DNA of 64,000 nt from Acytostelium subglobosum LB1 (GCF_000787575.1 NW_012236522.1:682001-746000), one strand, 5' to 3'; shown: positions 1 through 12,307, counted from the stretch's first letter. Translations and numbers: made by a program. Notes: a model not told the origin generated them from the sequence alone.

Positions 1-2298
1 GATTGCCTCCTCGACCACGATCGTTCGCTCTTTCTCCTGCTCAAAGAATTGATCTCTGCGCCACAGATCAAAGCCTTGCAATACAGGCTTGGTAATGATG
101 GCTGCCTCCTTCTTGAAGGCCTCCTCCATCTCTTGCCAAACCTGCTGGTTCAGCTCGGACGAGTAGTCGCTCAAAAAGACCGTGGTGCGCTCGTTGTGCA
201 CAATGGGGATGGGCAGCTCGCCAATGTAGTTGTCCTTTGTCGTCGACTTGGAGATGAAGAGGAACTCGCGAATGATTGAGTTCTGGCTCTGGAACGACTG
301 ACAGTTCTTCTCCAACAGCTTGTTGACAAAGAGGATCGAGTCGCTCGTGTGGCCCTGGAAGAATGAGTAGCGCACCAACGCCAGATGCAGATGATCCTCG
401 ATGAAGTTCCAGTCGCGACCTTCGTACGCGCCGTAGGCAAAGCTGTAGCAGCGCAGTGCATGCTTGCGCTTGGACGCCTCGGCGTAGCGGTCGCCCGCTA
501 GCACCAAACGCATGCAGGCCTTGCGGAATGAGGGCGCGGGTGACTGCAACAGACAGAAGCCGGCCTGCTCCAGCAGCACGGCTGCGCAGAATGGATCAAT
601 CTCGCGCTCAGCAATCGATTTGAATAGGTCCGCCAGCAGCTTGAAGTGTGATTTGCGCTTGAGCACCTCGCCCTGTATCATTGCAGCGCGGACCGATGCT
701 GCGTTCAATCCAGCGCGCAAGTAGTTGTTGATCGACGTCTCGAACTGAGTGTCCGTGTCCTTGTTAAGCATAAAATTACACATTCCAATCATCTCCTGTT
801 GTTGTCGAGAGTGAGGTAAGGTAGGGAGAGGTCAGCATTGATGCGCCCTGCGAGGGACACGACGGCAGAGGGTACTTACATAGGTGGCGGCATAGTAGTT
901 GGGAGACTTCTCGCTGCTGTACTCCTTGAGTAGTGTCTTGTAGTTGGCGAGGGCGTTCTCATAGTCTTGAAGCAGGAAGTACAAGTCTGACAGACGTCTT
1001 AGACACAGCTCCATCGACACTGAAGAGGACGCATCCTCACCCTCCTTCTCATTCTTCTTATATCCAATCCTCAATGACACCTTCATCTTTGAGAAGAAGC
1101 TCTTCTTGTTGGCCACGATCTATAATATGATTGATTGATTGAGTGATTGATTGATTGTGAGTGAGTGTGTCGCGTGATTGATTGAGTGTGGCGCGCATAC
1201 CGTCTCGCTTAGCTCTTGGATTGACTTGCCAATGAATTGAGGTAGATGTTTCTGGAAGAGATCAGTGACGATGCTGTGCACGGGACTGGAGGCGGCGGTG
1301 GATGGGTCGTATGTGAGACCGCCGTCGTCCTCCTTGGTGGAGATGCGCATCAGATAGCTGTTGTCCGGTCCGAATGTGCTCTTCATCTCGGACAGACGCT
1401 TCTCAGACTCGGTGGCCGAGTTCTCTGGATGTACCAATACGTATAACTTGGGTACATTAGAATCAGCGTTGAACTGTTGCAGTATTGCTGGTGGCTTTGC
1501 CGCGTCAAACATCTTGACCAACAAACCAATCGGGTTGGAGTCCTCTGATGATGCAACCACAAGCACCGCCAATGGATGAGAGAACGTCTCTATCTCTGGG
1601 TTGTGACATGCTCGCATATAATGATGACGATACTTCTCGTACCAAGGTGTTGGTTCAGGGCATACTACATGTGATGGATACGATACGTGTGAGTAATGAA
1701 TGGATGAGGGTCATGTGACATTGGCTCAAGGTAAGCTAGCTTACCTTTGTGGAAGTATGGTACGTCTTGTTTGGTCCTGATCTTAAAGTTCTGACAGTAT
1801 TCATCTGTTGCTATTGAGTCGATTGAAGATGATGTGTCCAACAATGTTTGAGTGTAGCTCGCAGGTTCAAGATGTTGCAATGTAATGAAGTTGACCTTAA
1901 AGTCATTGAGCTCATAATATGACTCTCCAACTCTAACAGGAACTACATTGATTGATCAAGATGAATGAATGAGTGAATGAACAATGTGAGCCCAGCCAGA
2001 CTCAATCAAACATACCTTTCCTGTGACCTGTGATGTACTGTTGTAGGATATCAGTGAAGAGGTTGCCGCTGTGAGCTGATAGCTTTTGGAAGGTCTTGGT
2101 GACGGATGGTGAGGTGATCACGAGCACTGATGGTGTGACCCATGCCTGTATCGACAGTCTTATATCCTTGTACAATGCATTGTTGTTATTGTTGTTGTTG
2201 ACATTGCCACTGCTAACACCAATGTTTGGATATAGTGCACCACCACCACCAATAGACTGTTGTCCTTGTTGTACCTGTGAAGGTATCGTCGTGGTCAT
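1..2298 (-). CDS. trappc8: TRAPP complex subunit 8 (TRAPPC8/Trs85 homolog), 3' end outside window
   Basis: Five exons read on the minus strand: 2298-2016, 1942-1745, 1664-1201, 1119-880 and 795-1, the last running off the window. All borders are GT-AG and keep the frame. The product has a short Q/G/N-rich start, then a segment resembling the TRAPPC8 N-terminus (TDILQQYITGHRKG), a PWYEKYRHHY-type stretch, a segment with HPLAVLVVASSED, and a helical repeat part (RRLSDLYFLLQDYENALANY) like the TPR-type region of human TRAPPC8. TRAPPC8 is a TRAPPIII-specific subunit that helps activate Rab1/Ypt1 in Golgi traffic and autophagy. That role is inferred from the family. About 660 residues are visible; family members are usually over 1000, which fits truncation by the window edge. 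The start ATG at 2298 is the first in frame and lies beyond an AT-rich leader. Confidence 0.85.
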
Positions 2299-2932
2299 CT
2301 TATCTCTATCTATATATCTATCTCTATCTATCTCTCTCTATCTTACTATACACACTTCTATTTATTATTTATTTATTTGTTTGTTTGTTTGTTATTTGAT
2401 TGTTATACATATACATATATCTCTGTCTATCTATTATTACAATGTGTTGTGTTATTGCTAGCAATGTGTTTGATCGTAGATAGTTATAACTTCCGAGCTG
2501 CAGCTGTCTTAGGTCAAAAGAGAGAATGATCATCACACACATCAAAATTGATGAAAAATCTGGTTTGTTGGAATAATAATCACAACCTTTATTCCTCCAC
2601 AATGACTGGATGGATGGATGAAAGGATGGTATTAACTCAATATGGATGTGACACAATTATAATGATGACACATGATTGGTACCATGAGTTTCCAACCATT
2701 TTGACCGGTACAACGGATAATTCAAATTCAAATTTAAGGGCGGTACTATGCCATTCAGTCACGCGATGGGACAACCATCAATTATTGTGGTCATTGGACT
2801 CGGAACCTCGTCAAAGACCCTGTAGTATATGCTGCTCCACCTGGAATGAATGGATGAATGAACGAATGAATGATAATGACATGTGTCGAATACTATGTAA
2901 AAAGGGGAAGATTGGACAACACCAATGATCAT
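2299..2932. other. intergenic region, no gene seen
   Basis: AT-rich spacer between eS17 (its 3' end at 2933) and TRAPPC8 (start at 2298), which lie in tandem on the minus strand. It holds TATC-type and TTTG-type simple repeats near 2299-2400. No frame shows coding character. It should contain the 3' untranslated region of eS17 and the promoter of TRAPPC8. Confidence 0.5.
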
Positions 2933-3684
2933 TTACTTGGCTGGTGCGGCTCTCTTCTTGAAACCTCCACGGTGTGGACGGTCGCCACCACGGTTTGACT
3001 TCTTGTTTGAACGTTCAACAACAACTTCTGTAAATATTGAATGATAGATTGATTGATTGAATGAGTGATTGATGTTAGTTATGTGATCAATCTGGTCTGG
3101 AATGAAGGTGAATGAATGAAACATACGGGTCATAGATGGGAAGTTGCCAAGAGTGGACTTAAGCATCTCGTAAGCGTCCTCATCAACGTAGATCTTGTCG
3201 GTCTTGATGGCAGAGGTGGTTGGGACGTAGTTGTCACGTCTCTCTCTCTCCTCCTCCTGCAGCTTGTAGGAGATTCCGCGGACTGGTCCACGCTCAATAC
3301 GTCTCATCAAGTGAGTGACGAAACCAGCGATCTTGTTTCTCAATCTCTTGGAGGCGATAGTGGCGACCTCATCACAAGTGCGCTTGTTGGTGTCAAAGTC
3401 GTTGGTGAGCTTTGGGTAGTACTTCTCAATGAGAAGCTTCGAGGCTCTTTTGACTGTCTTGGTTCTAACACGACCCTATTATTGTGTTGTTTGTTTGATA
3501 TCCATAATGTTAGATACAATCCAACTTAGGTTATCCTGTCTGTTGTTCTCTGTCTTGTCTGTGATCATCCATCCAACAATCATGTATCATTCATTCCTTC
3601 ATTCATTTTCATTCTGTTCATCCTTCATTCGCTCATTCATATCGCATCGCCAATCCAATCCAATCGTGTATCGATACCAACCAT
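2933..3684 (-). CDS. rps17: 40S ribosomal protein eS17
   Basis: Three exons on the minus strand: 3684-3682 (the ATG alone), 3475-3127 and 3027-2933. The second exon opens [12 protein letters not shown] directly after an AATAG acceptor, so the initiator codon must come from an upstream exon. The only ATG followed by GT in the 200 bases upstream is at 3684-3682 (donor GTTGGT, a weak match to consensus). The product, about 149 residues, carries the eS17 core with [18 protein letters not shown] and [17 protein letters not shown], followed by a lysine/arginine/glycine-rich tail. eS17 is a small-subunit protein of the head and beak region of the 40S particle. An intron right after the start codon is common in ribosomal protein genes. 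The identity is certain; the exact first exon is less so. Confidence 0.9.
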
Positions 3685-3950
3685 GGTTGCTGTTGTATGC
3701 GCTGTGTAACTGTGTCAAGGTGAAAGGGATGTAAGATATGTCTTAAGGATACATGTCAATGCTCGCGTGGGATGCGACGGGTGAGAGTGGGAGAGGGGAA
3801 GGGAACAGACTCGCCCGAGACCTCACAGCATCCTCAAAAAATAAAATAAAAGATAAATTCATTCACAAACTTTGAAGTTCCGTTCATTATTCCAACTTCA
3901 GTTAAGTTACACTCTTGATCAATCAATCATTCGTGAGTTGGAGGAGAAGT

Positions 3951-6107
3951 TTACAATTTTATTATATTGATGTATTCTCCACCCGATTTAAACTCCATCA
4001 ATATGGCTAATGATCGATCTATTCTCCGAAGTAGACATCGACATTGATGTGTTGATCGCTCAATTAGGAAATTATTAACATTGGGAAATACTTGTGTAAC
4101 CATTTTGGAAAGGTAATGGTTATCCATGACCACCGTTGTTGAAGAGAATTGTCCCAAGTATAATGTGGACACATGTTTGGTAACTCTAAGATGTTTCAAT
4201 TCCTTGATAGGAAATTGTAAATATCTGATATCCACACTGTCCACAATGATATCATCGCAAATGTCCTCTTTTTTTTTGAAGTTGTAAATGGACACCTTGA
4301 GATGCTTGAGGTTGGGCAGGTGCTGGGGCGATCTGTGGATCAGAGTGCCGTCCATGTACAGTCGGGTGATGCTCTTGGGGAGCCGCTCCGAGCTGAGCCG
4401 ACGCATCGAGCACTTGAATATAGTGAGTGATGGCGGGAAGGTTGCAGGTGTGAATGGTTGTCTAAACTCACTGCCAAGTATCAACATTGTGAGGTTTGGT
4501 GGTAGGACACCCGGCCGGATGACTTGATTAAAGTGCGCTCCAAATTCAAGACTTTCCAGCGAGTCGGGCAGCGCGCCGGGCTCAATCACTTGGTCAAACA
4601 TCTCGCAAAACCTCAACGACTTTAGGGATTGCGGTAGGGTTCCAGGTGTGATTGGTTTGTTATAACAGTTGCCAAATATGATTGAAGTGATCGACTGTGG
4701 AAGGATTCCAGGTATGATTGAGTGATCATAATTATTTCCAAAATAGAGCTTTTGGAGTTTGGCCGGAAGCTCCCCATGTTTGATTGGTAGATTGAATGAT
4801 GATAGATAGAGTGAGGTGATTGAGCCGGGCAGCGAGAGTCCACGCACGACGTTCTCCTCCTGCTCCTGGCTAAGCCCTCTTAGGCTGAGTTCAGTAAGTG
4901 ATGCTGGCAATATACCGGGTTCAATCCATTGCCTAAATGCATGTCCCAATTCCAACGATGTGATCGATGAAGGCAGTGAGCCCAGGGCCAGAGGTCGACA
5001 GAATGTCTTACCAAGGCTCAAGGTCCTGAGGCGATCGGGGAGAGAGTTAGGCTTAATAGAATGGTTAAAGTTGATTAGCATGAGTTTTGTGAGTGATGGC
5101 GGGAGTATCCCTGGGACGATGTTTGTCTTAAGGTCGGCCAAGATCAACAATCTTAACGAGGAAGGTAATACCAGGTCGCTAAAGTCATTGTGTGAGATGT
5201 ATAAACTGATGAGCGATGAGGGGAATGTATGTCTTTCGGCTGCGGCATCGTCGTCACCTCTGTGATAGGGTCGTGACGGGTGTCTGTCATTGATGGGAAG
5301 CGATGAGAATAGAAGTACTTTGAGTGATTGTAGTTGTGTCACAGCAGCCATGCACGGTTGAGTGAACCAGATTTGGAATCTGAGTACCTCGAGCGACATG
5401 GGAAGCGAGTTGGCTGGCAGAGGCTGGACAAAGCCAGTGCCAAAGTGCAACTGGTTGAGCGACTGAGGGAGCAGTGTGCCGGTTACATTACCGCGGTCAT
5501 CGCACGCCTCTACGGGCATGTTGTAACTTGAACCAAACTTCAACCTAATGATTGATGGTGGTAGTGATGGCGATGGCACTGATGCAGGTGCAGGTGAAGA
5601 AGATCGCTTAACACCAAACGACAATAATGTACTTAGACCTGATGCAGCTGTTGGTGCTGGTGATGATGGAGGTGGTGGCCACTGAAGTGACTGGTTGAAG
5701 TCGTCCCCAAAGGTAAGATCGACCAACGACTCTGGCAGTGACCCTGGTATGATCGGCTTGTTAAAGTCTTTGCCAAACTTGAGCGTGTGGATCGTCTGAG
5801 GCAGACAACCAGGTGTTATCGTTTGATTGAATGAATCAACAAACATTATCTTCTTTAAAGATGATATAACAAACTTTGATAAGTTATTGTTATTGTTGTT
5901 GATGTTATTGTTGTTATTGTTGCGATGATGTATTCCTTTCAACATGATGTTGATTGGAGTCATGTTGCTAAGTAGAATGAACAATCTCTTACATGTTAGA
6001 CTCAATGACATTATGTCAAGTGATCCAAACAACTCGGTTCTAGAACCTAGGTGGTCCACTATATTCCTCAATATATTATGTTGTAGTAGTGTAGTTTGTT
6101 CGATCAT
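3951..6107 (-). CDS. F-box/FNIP-repeat protein
   Basis: Single uninterrupted exon coding for 718 residues. Residues 6-48 look like an F-box (NILRNIVDHLGSR, then LSLTCKRLFILL). An asparagine run follows, then about twenty FNIP repeats of some 22 residues each, built on the pattern LxFGxxFNxxIxPGxLPxSL, from about residue 90 to 570. The tail departs from the repeat. FNIP repeats are leucine-rich-repeat-like units greatly expanded in dictyostelids. The F-box would dock to Skp1 in an SCF ubiquitin ligase with the repeats binding substrate; that is inferred from the architecture. A serine/proline/alanine-rich insertion near residues 145-180 interrupts the repeats. The substrate cannot be read from sequence. 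Confidence 0.85.
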   Translation of the reverse strand: MIEQTTLLQHNILRNIVDHLGSRTELFGSLDIMSLSLTCKRLFILLSNMTPINIMLKGIHHRNNNNNNINNNNNNLSKFVISSLKKIMFVDSFNQTITPGCLPQTIHTLKFGKDFNKPIIPGSLPESLVDLTFGDDFNQSLQWPPPPSSPAPTAASGLSTLLSFGVKRSSSPAPASVPSPSLPPSIIRLKFGSSYNMPVEACDDRGNVTGTLLPQSLNQLHFGTGFVQPLPANSLPMSLEVLRFQIWFTQPCMAAVTQLQSLKVLLFSSLPINDRHPSRPYHRGDDDAAAERHTFPSSLISLYISHNDFSDLVLPSSLRLLILADLKTNIVPGILPPSLTKLMLINFNHSIKPNSLPDRLRTLSLGKTFCRPLALGSLPSSITSLELGHAFRQWIEPGILPASLTELSLRGLSQEQEENVVRGLSLPGSITSLYLSSFNLPIKHGELPAKLQKLYFGNNYDHSIIPGILPQSITSIIFGNCYNKPITPGTLPQSLKSLRFCEMFDQVIEPGALPDSLESLEFGAHFNQVIRPGVLPPNLTMLILGSEFRQPFTPATFPPSLTIFKCSMRRLSSERLPKSITRLYMDGTLIHRSPQHLPNLKHLKVSIYNFKKKEDICDDIIVDSVDIRYLQFPIKELKHLRVTKHVSTLYLGQFSSTTVVMDNHYLSKMVTQVFPNVNNFLIERSTHQCRCLLRRIDRSLAILMEFKSGGEYINIIKL

Positions 6108-6263
6108 TATTATAAATCTATCTCTTCAATTTGAATTGGATCAGTGAAGGACAATAAATATCTACTTTGATCAAAACCTGTCAACTTCATCACTCAAGTC
6201 CATCAAAAATGAATCAACCTTTGTATTTGTACAAATATATAATATATTACTGTATAATTATAT

Positions 6264-7793
6264 CTACTCTGCAGTATTGGTTGAGATCGACTTCATTTGG
6301 ATCTCTTCCAGATCACCATTGCTACTGCTATTGCTTGGACTGTTCTTTAGACAACAGTTGTTGTTCTTGTCGACACTGGTGTCCTTCAAAGGATATATGA
6401 ATGCAGTGGCAAGTATGAACCAGATGGATGCCACACCAAACACAACGGCATATGATTGGTTGTACGTGTAATGTGACAGCTTCATGTATGCCAAGATGTT
6501 GGCCGTTATGAATGGTGCAAATACCATTGGAGCATTGAATGATACGTGCCAGATGCCCATGTCCTTGGCAATGGTGTGGCCCGGCAACACGCGCAGTGCC
6601 AATGCCCAGTCTACGCACTGATAGCATCCGTAGCCTATGCCAAAGAAGCCGACGACCACCAACAATCCGACGAATGACGGTCCAAATGACAGCGCGATCA
6701 TACATGCCACGGCAACAAACTGGATGCAAGACGATGCGTACACCATGCCCTTGGTGATGTTGTAACGATCGGCTATCAGACCACCGACGATCGATGATGG
6801 GATCGAACAGAGGATCAGCGTGACCAAGATGATGGACGACACGATCAGCTCTTTCTGGCCCACAACGTCCATGGCAAAGTAGAACAAGAAGCTGATGATC
6901 ATGTGGCAGCCCATCGTATTGAAGAATCGCGTCAAGATGATCCAGTAGAAGTTGTAGTAGGTGTGCGACGGCAGGTAGAGTGAGCGGAAGAATCCAGTCA
7001 CGCTGCCATCAAAGTGGAAGTCTTCACATTTGTCCTCGTGGAGGGAGACTAGCGCGATGATCGTGGAGATGGCCAACAGCGCAATGACAAAGCCGTAGCA
7101 GTAGATGTAGATGGCATCCTCTGTCGTGCCCTGTACGAGTACTCCGCCACCAATCGCTCCGATCAATGTGCCGAGCGACCACATCACTCCCAGCCAGCCA
7201 CTGGCCATTCCCGTCTGGCTGAGGTGCACGAGGTCTGGAATGATTCCAGAGAATGCACCGGCAGCCACACCTTGTCCAAAGTAGAAACCAACCTCCATGA
7301 GTATGAATCCAGAGATTGTCGCATTGGAGTCATTGTAGGATGACAGACCAAAGAGGAAGGCGATCATTATTATGGTGCCAGCCAGAAGGAATGGTCGCCT
7401 CTTTCCGAATTTTGTCCTAATATGATCGCTCATATATCCTGAGACCGTTGTCATTATGAAGTTGATAAACACACCTGATATAGGAATCACTCCATTCCAA
7501 TATTCCTTTCTCTCTGCTCCAAAACATGTGACCAATTGGTATGGCCACACTATAGATGTCATGGCACCAAGTACAACACTTGATCCAAAGAACCAACTGT
7601 CAAAGAGTGATTGTAAATTATCAGTGAGTGGCTTTCACTCAAACAATCAATCAAACAATCAAACATACATTGATATCTTGAAATAGAACCAACCGGATTG
7701 CCAACAACTCAGCCTTTGGTGTTTTCCAGAGGCCACAGATGCTCCATCGTCCGGCTTTGTAATCATATCTTCTCTATCGTTGGCGGAATGCAT
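6264..7793 (-). CDS. Major facilitator superfamily transporter (MFS_2/GPH-like)
   Basis: Two exons: 7793-7669 (donor GTATGT) and 7596-6264 (acceptor CTTTGACAG). This join keeps the phase and gives about 485 residues. The start at 7793 (MHSAND) is preferred; an in-frame ATG at 7850 is possible. The protein shows about twelve hydrophobic segments. The cytoplasmic loop between TM2 and TM3 reads GYMSDHIRTKFGKRRPF, the MFS motif A as found in sugar:cation symporters of the GPH/MFS_2 group. The C-terminal tail is hydrophilic, with cysteines and N/S runs. It is probably a plasma or endosomal membrane symporter, and the substrate is unknown. It lies in tandem with the FNIP gene, whose start is 156 bases away. 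Confidence 0.75.
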
Positions 7794-8769
7794 GGATAAT
7801 AACTTAATTATTATATAATATGTATTATTATTTAAGTGAGACTCAATCAAATCTCTATCTCTTTATATTATAAATAGTTTAATTGATTGATTGATTTGGT
7901 TTCGATTATTAAGGAAAGGAATGGGATGGCACTGGGAGAATGGGAGAGGGGAGGGACATCCTGAATACGGAGAGTGCTCCACTCACTCAATCAAATCCAT
8001 CAATCAATCAATGATCATCATCATCCATTATTCATTTATTAGATGTGGAATGCGAGTGGACTCTAAAGCGCGAATGTAAAAGGTGTGTGTATTGTTGATT
8101 GTATGATTATTGGTTGCCGGTTCTTGTTGGACACATCCTAAATATACTAGCCACTACCATCACCATCAATCAAAACAACATCAATAATATTATTATTATT
8201 GCCAATGGTAGGCGATTGCAATTCCAATGAACCATACACCATCTCAGTGTATGTCTGTTGAGAATATTAACATACTTGGCAAGGGTATGCTTGGTTGATC
8301 AACAACACATATAAATATTTGTTGAGTTTAGTTGCTACACCTTCGTAATATCAATCAAACATCATCGATTCGGATGATGCCTGTGCATTGGTACTCCCTC
8401 CACATCAAACACCATCGCCCGACACAATGTTATATTTATAACTCTATTCCCTCACTCACACAAATTGATGAAGGCACGTGATGGGTGTATGTGTGGCGAA
8501 TGAAAGTGTGATGTGGAAGTTGGAAGTTGATGTGTATGAGTGTGAGTGTGAGGTGATAGTCAGCCACAACGTTGCCATTGTCATCTACTATTTGTTAGAT
8601 GTAGAACATGTGATGGGAGCGTGAGAAAGAGAAAGAGACCTCCATGCCGACAATCCAGGTTGTAATAATATAATACAAAGTTGTTATTTCCACATGATGA
8701 TGGCGAATGAACTACGTCATCCACTCATGACCACTCCCTCCAACTCCAACTCCAAGTCCTATGCCATGC
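7794..8769. other. intergenic region, no gene seen
   Basis: Nearly 1 kb between the transporter start and the pkgB stop. It contains TCAA/TTGA simple repeats and AT-rich stretches. Short open frames near 7891-8079 lack codon bias and homology cues, so I treat them as chance. Confidence 0.5.
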
Positions 8770-10346
8770 CTAGGCTTTCAAAACAGAGTCGGCCACATAT
8801 GTGAAGCCTTCAAAACTGTTGTCTTTGCTCATGGCATCGGTCAATGCTGATGTCTCCACCATGCTGTCCAGTGGCCGCTCTTGAGTGAACAATGGATCGA
8901 TCTGACTGATGTCACCCTCTGACTTGACCTTGGGCTTGAAGTGCACTTCAATCTCCTTGCGATCGAGCATCTCCCAATTAATACTCTTGAACCATGGATG
9001 ATTCATCACTTCGCCTCCTCCATTTGATCCCAATCTTCTATCAACATCCCTTGTCAACAGACTCTCCAGGAATGATTTAGCTTCCGGAGATATATAACTT
9101 GGTATCTTCAACTCGCCATTCAATATCTTCTGATACATCATCGATATATTCTGTGAATAGAATGGAGGCTACATTGATTGATTGAGTGATTGGGATGATT
9201 CCAGGAGTGATTTGATTGAGTTGGTTAGTGAGTGATTGGAATGATTCCAAGTGTGATTGAGTGAAGGCAAACACTTACCAGACCAGTCAACATCTCATAA
9301 AGGAGTGTACCTAAGCTCCACCAGTCGACGGCACATCCGTGACCATGTCCATTGAGTACTTCGGGAGCGAGGTACTCGGGAGTGCCACAGAATGTGAATG
9401 TTCCATCGGTCGTCTCGATCTTCTTGGACAGTCCAAAGTCTGTGATGCATATATGTCCCTCAGAGTCGAGTAGAATGTTCTCTGGCTTCAAGTCCCTGTA
9501 GACAATGTCTTGCTTGTGGAGGTGTGCCAGCGCCGACACTATCTCGGCCGCGTACAACTTGACGCGCGGCTCGGAGAAACGACCCTCGCGCTTCAGATGG
9601 AAGAACAACTCGCCGCCATTGACATAGTCCAGAACCATGTACAGCTTGTCCTTGGTCTGGAAGGCGTAGTGCAGATTGACGATGAATGGATGTGAGATGG
9701 CCTGCAGGATGGTCTTCTCGGACTTGGTATGAGTGACCTGCTTGCGCGCGATGATGGCCTCCTTTCGCAGCACCTTCATCGCAAAGATCTTGTTGTCGTC
9801 CTTCTTGCGCACCTGCATCACCTTGCCAAAGCTGCCCTTGCCAATGACGTGCATCAACTCAAAGTCGTCCTTGGTGACCGTCTGCTTTGTCTTTGAGAAT
9901 ATGATCTCCTCTGGTCCCTCATCATCCTCATCGTCCGTCGTCACACTGCTACTCTGATCAGTCTGAGTATTACGAGGTGTATTATTATTCACTGGTGTCG
10001 CTGACGATGATGATGTACTCTGTGGTTGTGGCGGCTGAACATGTACATTGTTGTTGTTGTTGATTGTTGATGATGAAGATGATGATGTGATACTGATTGT
10101 TGTAGGTTGAGGTTGTGCGGTGGGATGGTCTGACACAACATTTGTTGTTGTTGTTGACTTGGTGTTGTTCACATCGACTGTTGCCTTGCTCGCCTCATTC
10201 GATCCCTTTGTCACACCAACAACACCTGTATTATTGTTGCCACTATTGCCTCTGTTTAATGAACTATTCTTTGTTGACTCCTTATTCTTATTCTTTGATG
10301 ATGATGGAGATGATGAGGACTTGGCCTTACTCAATGATTTGCCCAT
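8770..10346 (-). CDS. pkgB: PKB-related AGC kinase PKBR1
   Basis: Two exons, 10346-9279 and 9168-8770, about 488 residues. It starts MGKSLSK, a myristoylation-type N-terminus, followed by about 130 residues of S/T/N/Q low complexity and an acidic [10 protein letters not shown] stretch. The kinase domain (about 165-420) has [15 protein letters not shown], the catalytic loop [11 protein letters not shown] and the activation loop [13 protein letters not shown]. The AGC C-terminal tail ends in the hydrophobic motif [10 protein letters not shown]. It matches my memory of D. discoideum PKBR1 (pkgB) nearly throughout, including the N-terminal lipid signal that replaces the PH domain of canonical Akt. 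PKBR1 acts at the plasma membrane, is phosphorylated by TORC2 and PDK1, and drives chemotaxis and development. The intron splits the kinase domain just before the PPFYSQN segment. Confidence 0.93.
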
Positions 10347-11307
10347 GATGATGACGTATAATTATAAATTATTATTTATTAGTCTGGTAGTTTGTTTGAT
10401 TGACTGATTGATTGATTGATTGGTTGAAAGAATGAATGAAAGAATGGATTGATGGGTTTGGGCTTGAGTACGGGCAGGCCTCAACAACACGATCAGGATC
10501 ACACTGATCAGGTGATTGAGCAACTACAATAATAAACAACAAACACCGATTAGGGAGAGGGCACAGAAGGTAGAAAGGATGAATGTGACTGTGGCGTTTG
10601 GACTCTGCACCAACCAATCTCGAACGATTGTACAATCGTACACCCTTTGGATCGCAAACACACATACACACTCAAAACACACTTGGTTAGCCGTTATTAT
10701 CTCTATTCCATCCACCGCCATCTTTATTTGTTTGTGTGTTGATGTGATGGGGTCCACACACTTCTTTCTCCACCAAGCCACACACACACACACTACAATC
10801 AATCATGCATCATTCAAACTCCCAATAATACAATTGCATTGCCTCAATTCTTATTTGTTGTTGATCATTCTTTAAAACATAATTATGAAGACTTGATAAT
10901 GATTGATTGTTTAATATTACTATTTTTGACTGGGCATGACTCCACACTTTTTGGGGATGTCTCCCTGGTTAAACAGATTTTTCACTCAAGATATATTGGC
11001 CGTAGTTGTACGACAATCGTTGTCGGGGCCTGTTGTTGAAGTGTAATCTATTGTTTAGTGTGTGGTAGGTTAGTTAGTTGGGGAGAGAGTGTGTATGAAT
11101 GAATGAATGAATTAATGATCAAACAACTATGTGGTGTGAACGTAACCAATTCAACTTCCTTTCAACCTCACTAATTTCACTTCAACTCCCAAACTTATAC
11201 TCAAACATACAAATAATACTTGTAATAATAATAATAATAATACTTAAGTAATATTAATATTAATCAATTAAACAATAACGAACAAAAACAAAGAACAAAT
11301 ATTAATA
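10347..11307. other. divergent promoter region between pkgB and MIOX
   Basis: A 960-base spacer between two genes transcribed away from each other. It holds TTGA, CACA and TAA simple repeats and AT-rich tracts just before the plus-strand start at 11308. No gene is supported; short frames at 10516-10875 read through microsatellite sequence. Confidence 0.5.
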
Positions 11308-12307
11308 ATGATACAGAACGAAGAGAATAAACCATCGTTCTTACCGACAAAGGATGTGGAGGACTTTAGAAATTATGAGAATAGTCATCTACAGGATACA
11401 GTGTCAAGAGCTTATAAGAATAGTCATACGCTGCAGACTTTTGAGTATGCCTCTGAGAAGTTGGCACATTACAAGGCATTGTCATCTGGTGTCCAAATGT
11501 CGATATGGGAGGCGGCCGAACTATTGAATACGATCGTCGATGAGTCGGACCCCGACTCGGACATACCACAAATCAATCATCTAATGCAGACGGCTGAGGC
11601 CATACGCAAGGTGTACCCCGGTGAGAAGTACGACTGGTTCCATCTCACCGGCTTCATCCACGACCTCGGCAAGATCCTACTCACCGACAAGTTCCAAAAC
11701 CAACCACAATGGGCTGTAGTCGGTGATACATTCCCTCTTGGTTGTAGATTCGATGGTATGTTTGATTCATCCACCCGGTGGAATAATTCCACTATAATGT
11801 ACTGACTCAATCAATCAATTTAGAGAGCAATATATTCTATGAATACTTTAAGGATAATCCAGATAATGATAATCCAAAGTATAATACAGAGTGTGGAGTA
11901 TATGAACGTAATTGTGGATTGGAGAATGTTGTTATGAGTTGGGGTCATGATGAATACTTGTATCAAGTATGCCTTGGAAACAAAGCAACGTTGCCAGAGG
12001 AGGCATTATACATCATCCGATTCCACTCATTCTATCCATGGCATAAACAAGGCCAGTACAAACATATTACCAACGCCAAAGATGAGTCCATGTTAAAATG
12101 GGTCAAAGACTTTAACATGGTAAGTACTTCCTCCATCACTCAATCATTCAATCAATACTTCAATCCACTCACTCGTTCAATCAATCAATCAATCAACTTT
12201 AGTTTGACCTATACTCCAAGGATGCTGAGCCAGTCGATGTTGAGAAACTTCGTCCATACTATCAATCCTTGATCAAGAAGTATTTCCCAGAGACACTGAG
12301 TTGGTAA
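11308..12307 (+). CDS. miox: myo-inositol oxygenase
   Basis: Three exons: 11308-11755, 11824-12119 and 12203-12307, about 282 residues, the usual family length. MIOX opens the ring of myo-inositol with O2 to give D-glucuronate, using a di-iron centre, and acts in the cytosol. The metal ligands are visible in an HD-domain pattern: WFHLTGFIHDLGK, then SWGHDEYLYQV, then IIRFHSFYPWH, and the late aspartate in KWVKDFNM. The C-terminus KKYFPETLSW is typical of the family. Both introns carry TCAA repeats. An AATAAA signal sits at 12521-12526. The following TBL1 gene lies on the same strand 460 bases on. Confidence is high. Confidence 0.93.

Noticed and set aside
7794-7850. Upstream in-frame ATG at 7850 as the transporter start
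   Set aside because: It would add an N/Y/I-rich AT leader with no transporter character; the ATG at 7793 fits better, although the longer form is not excluded.
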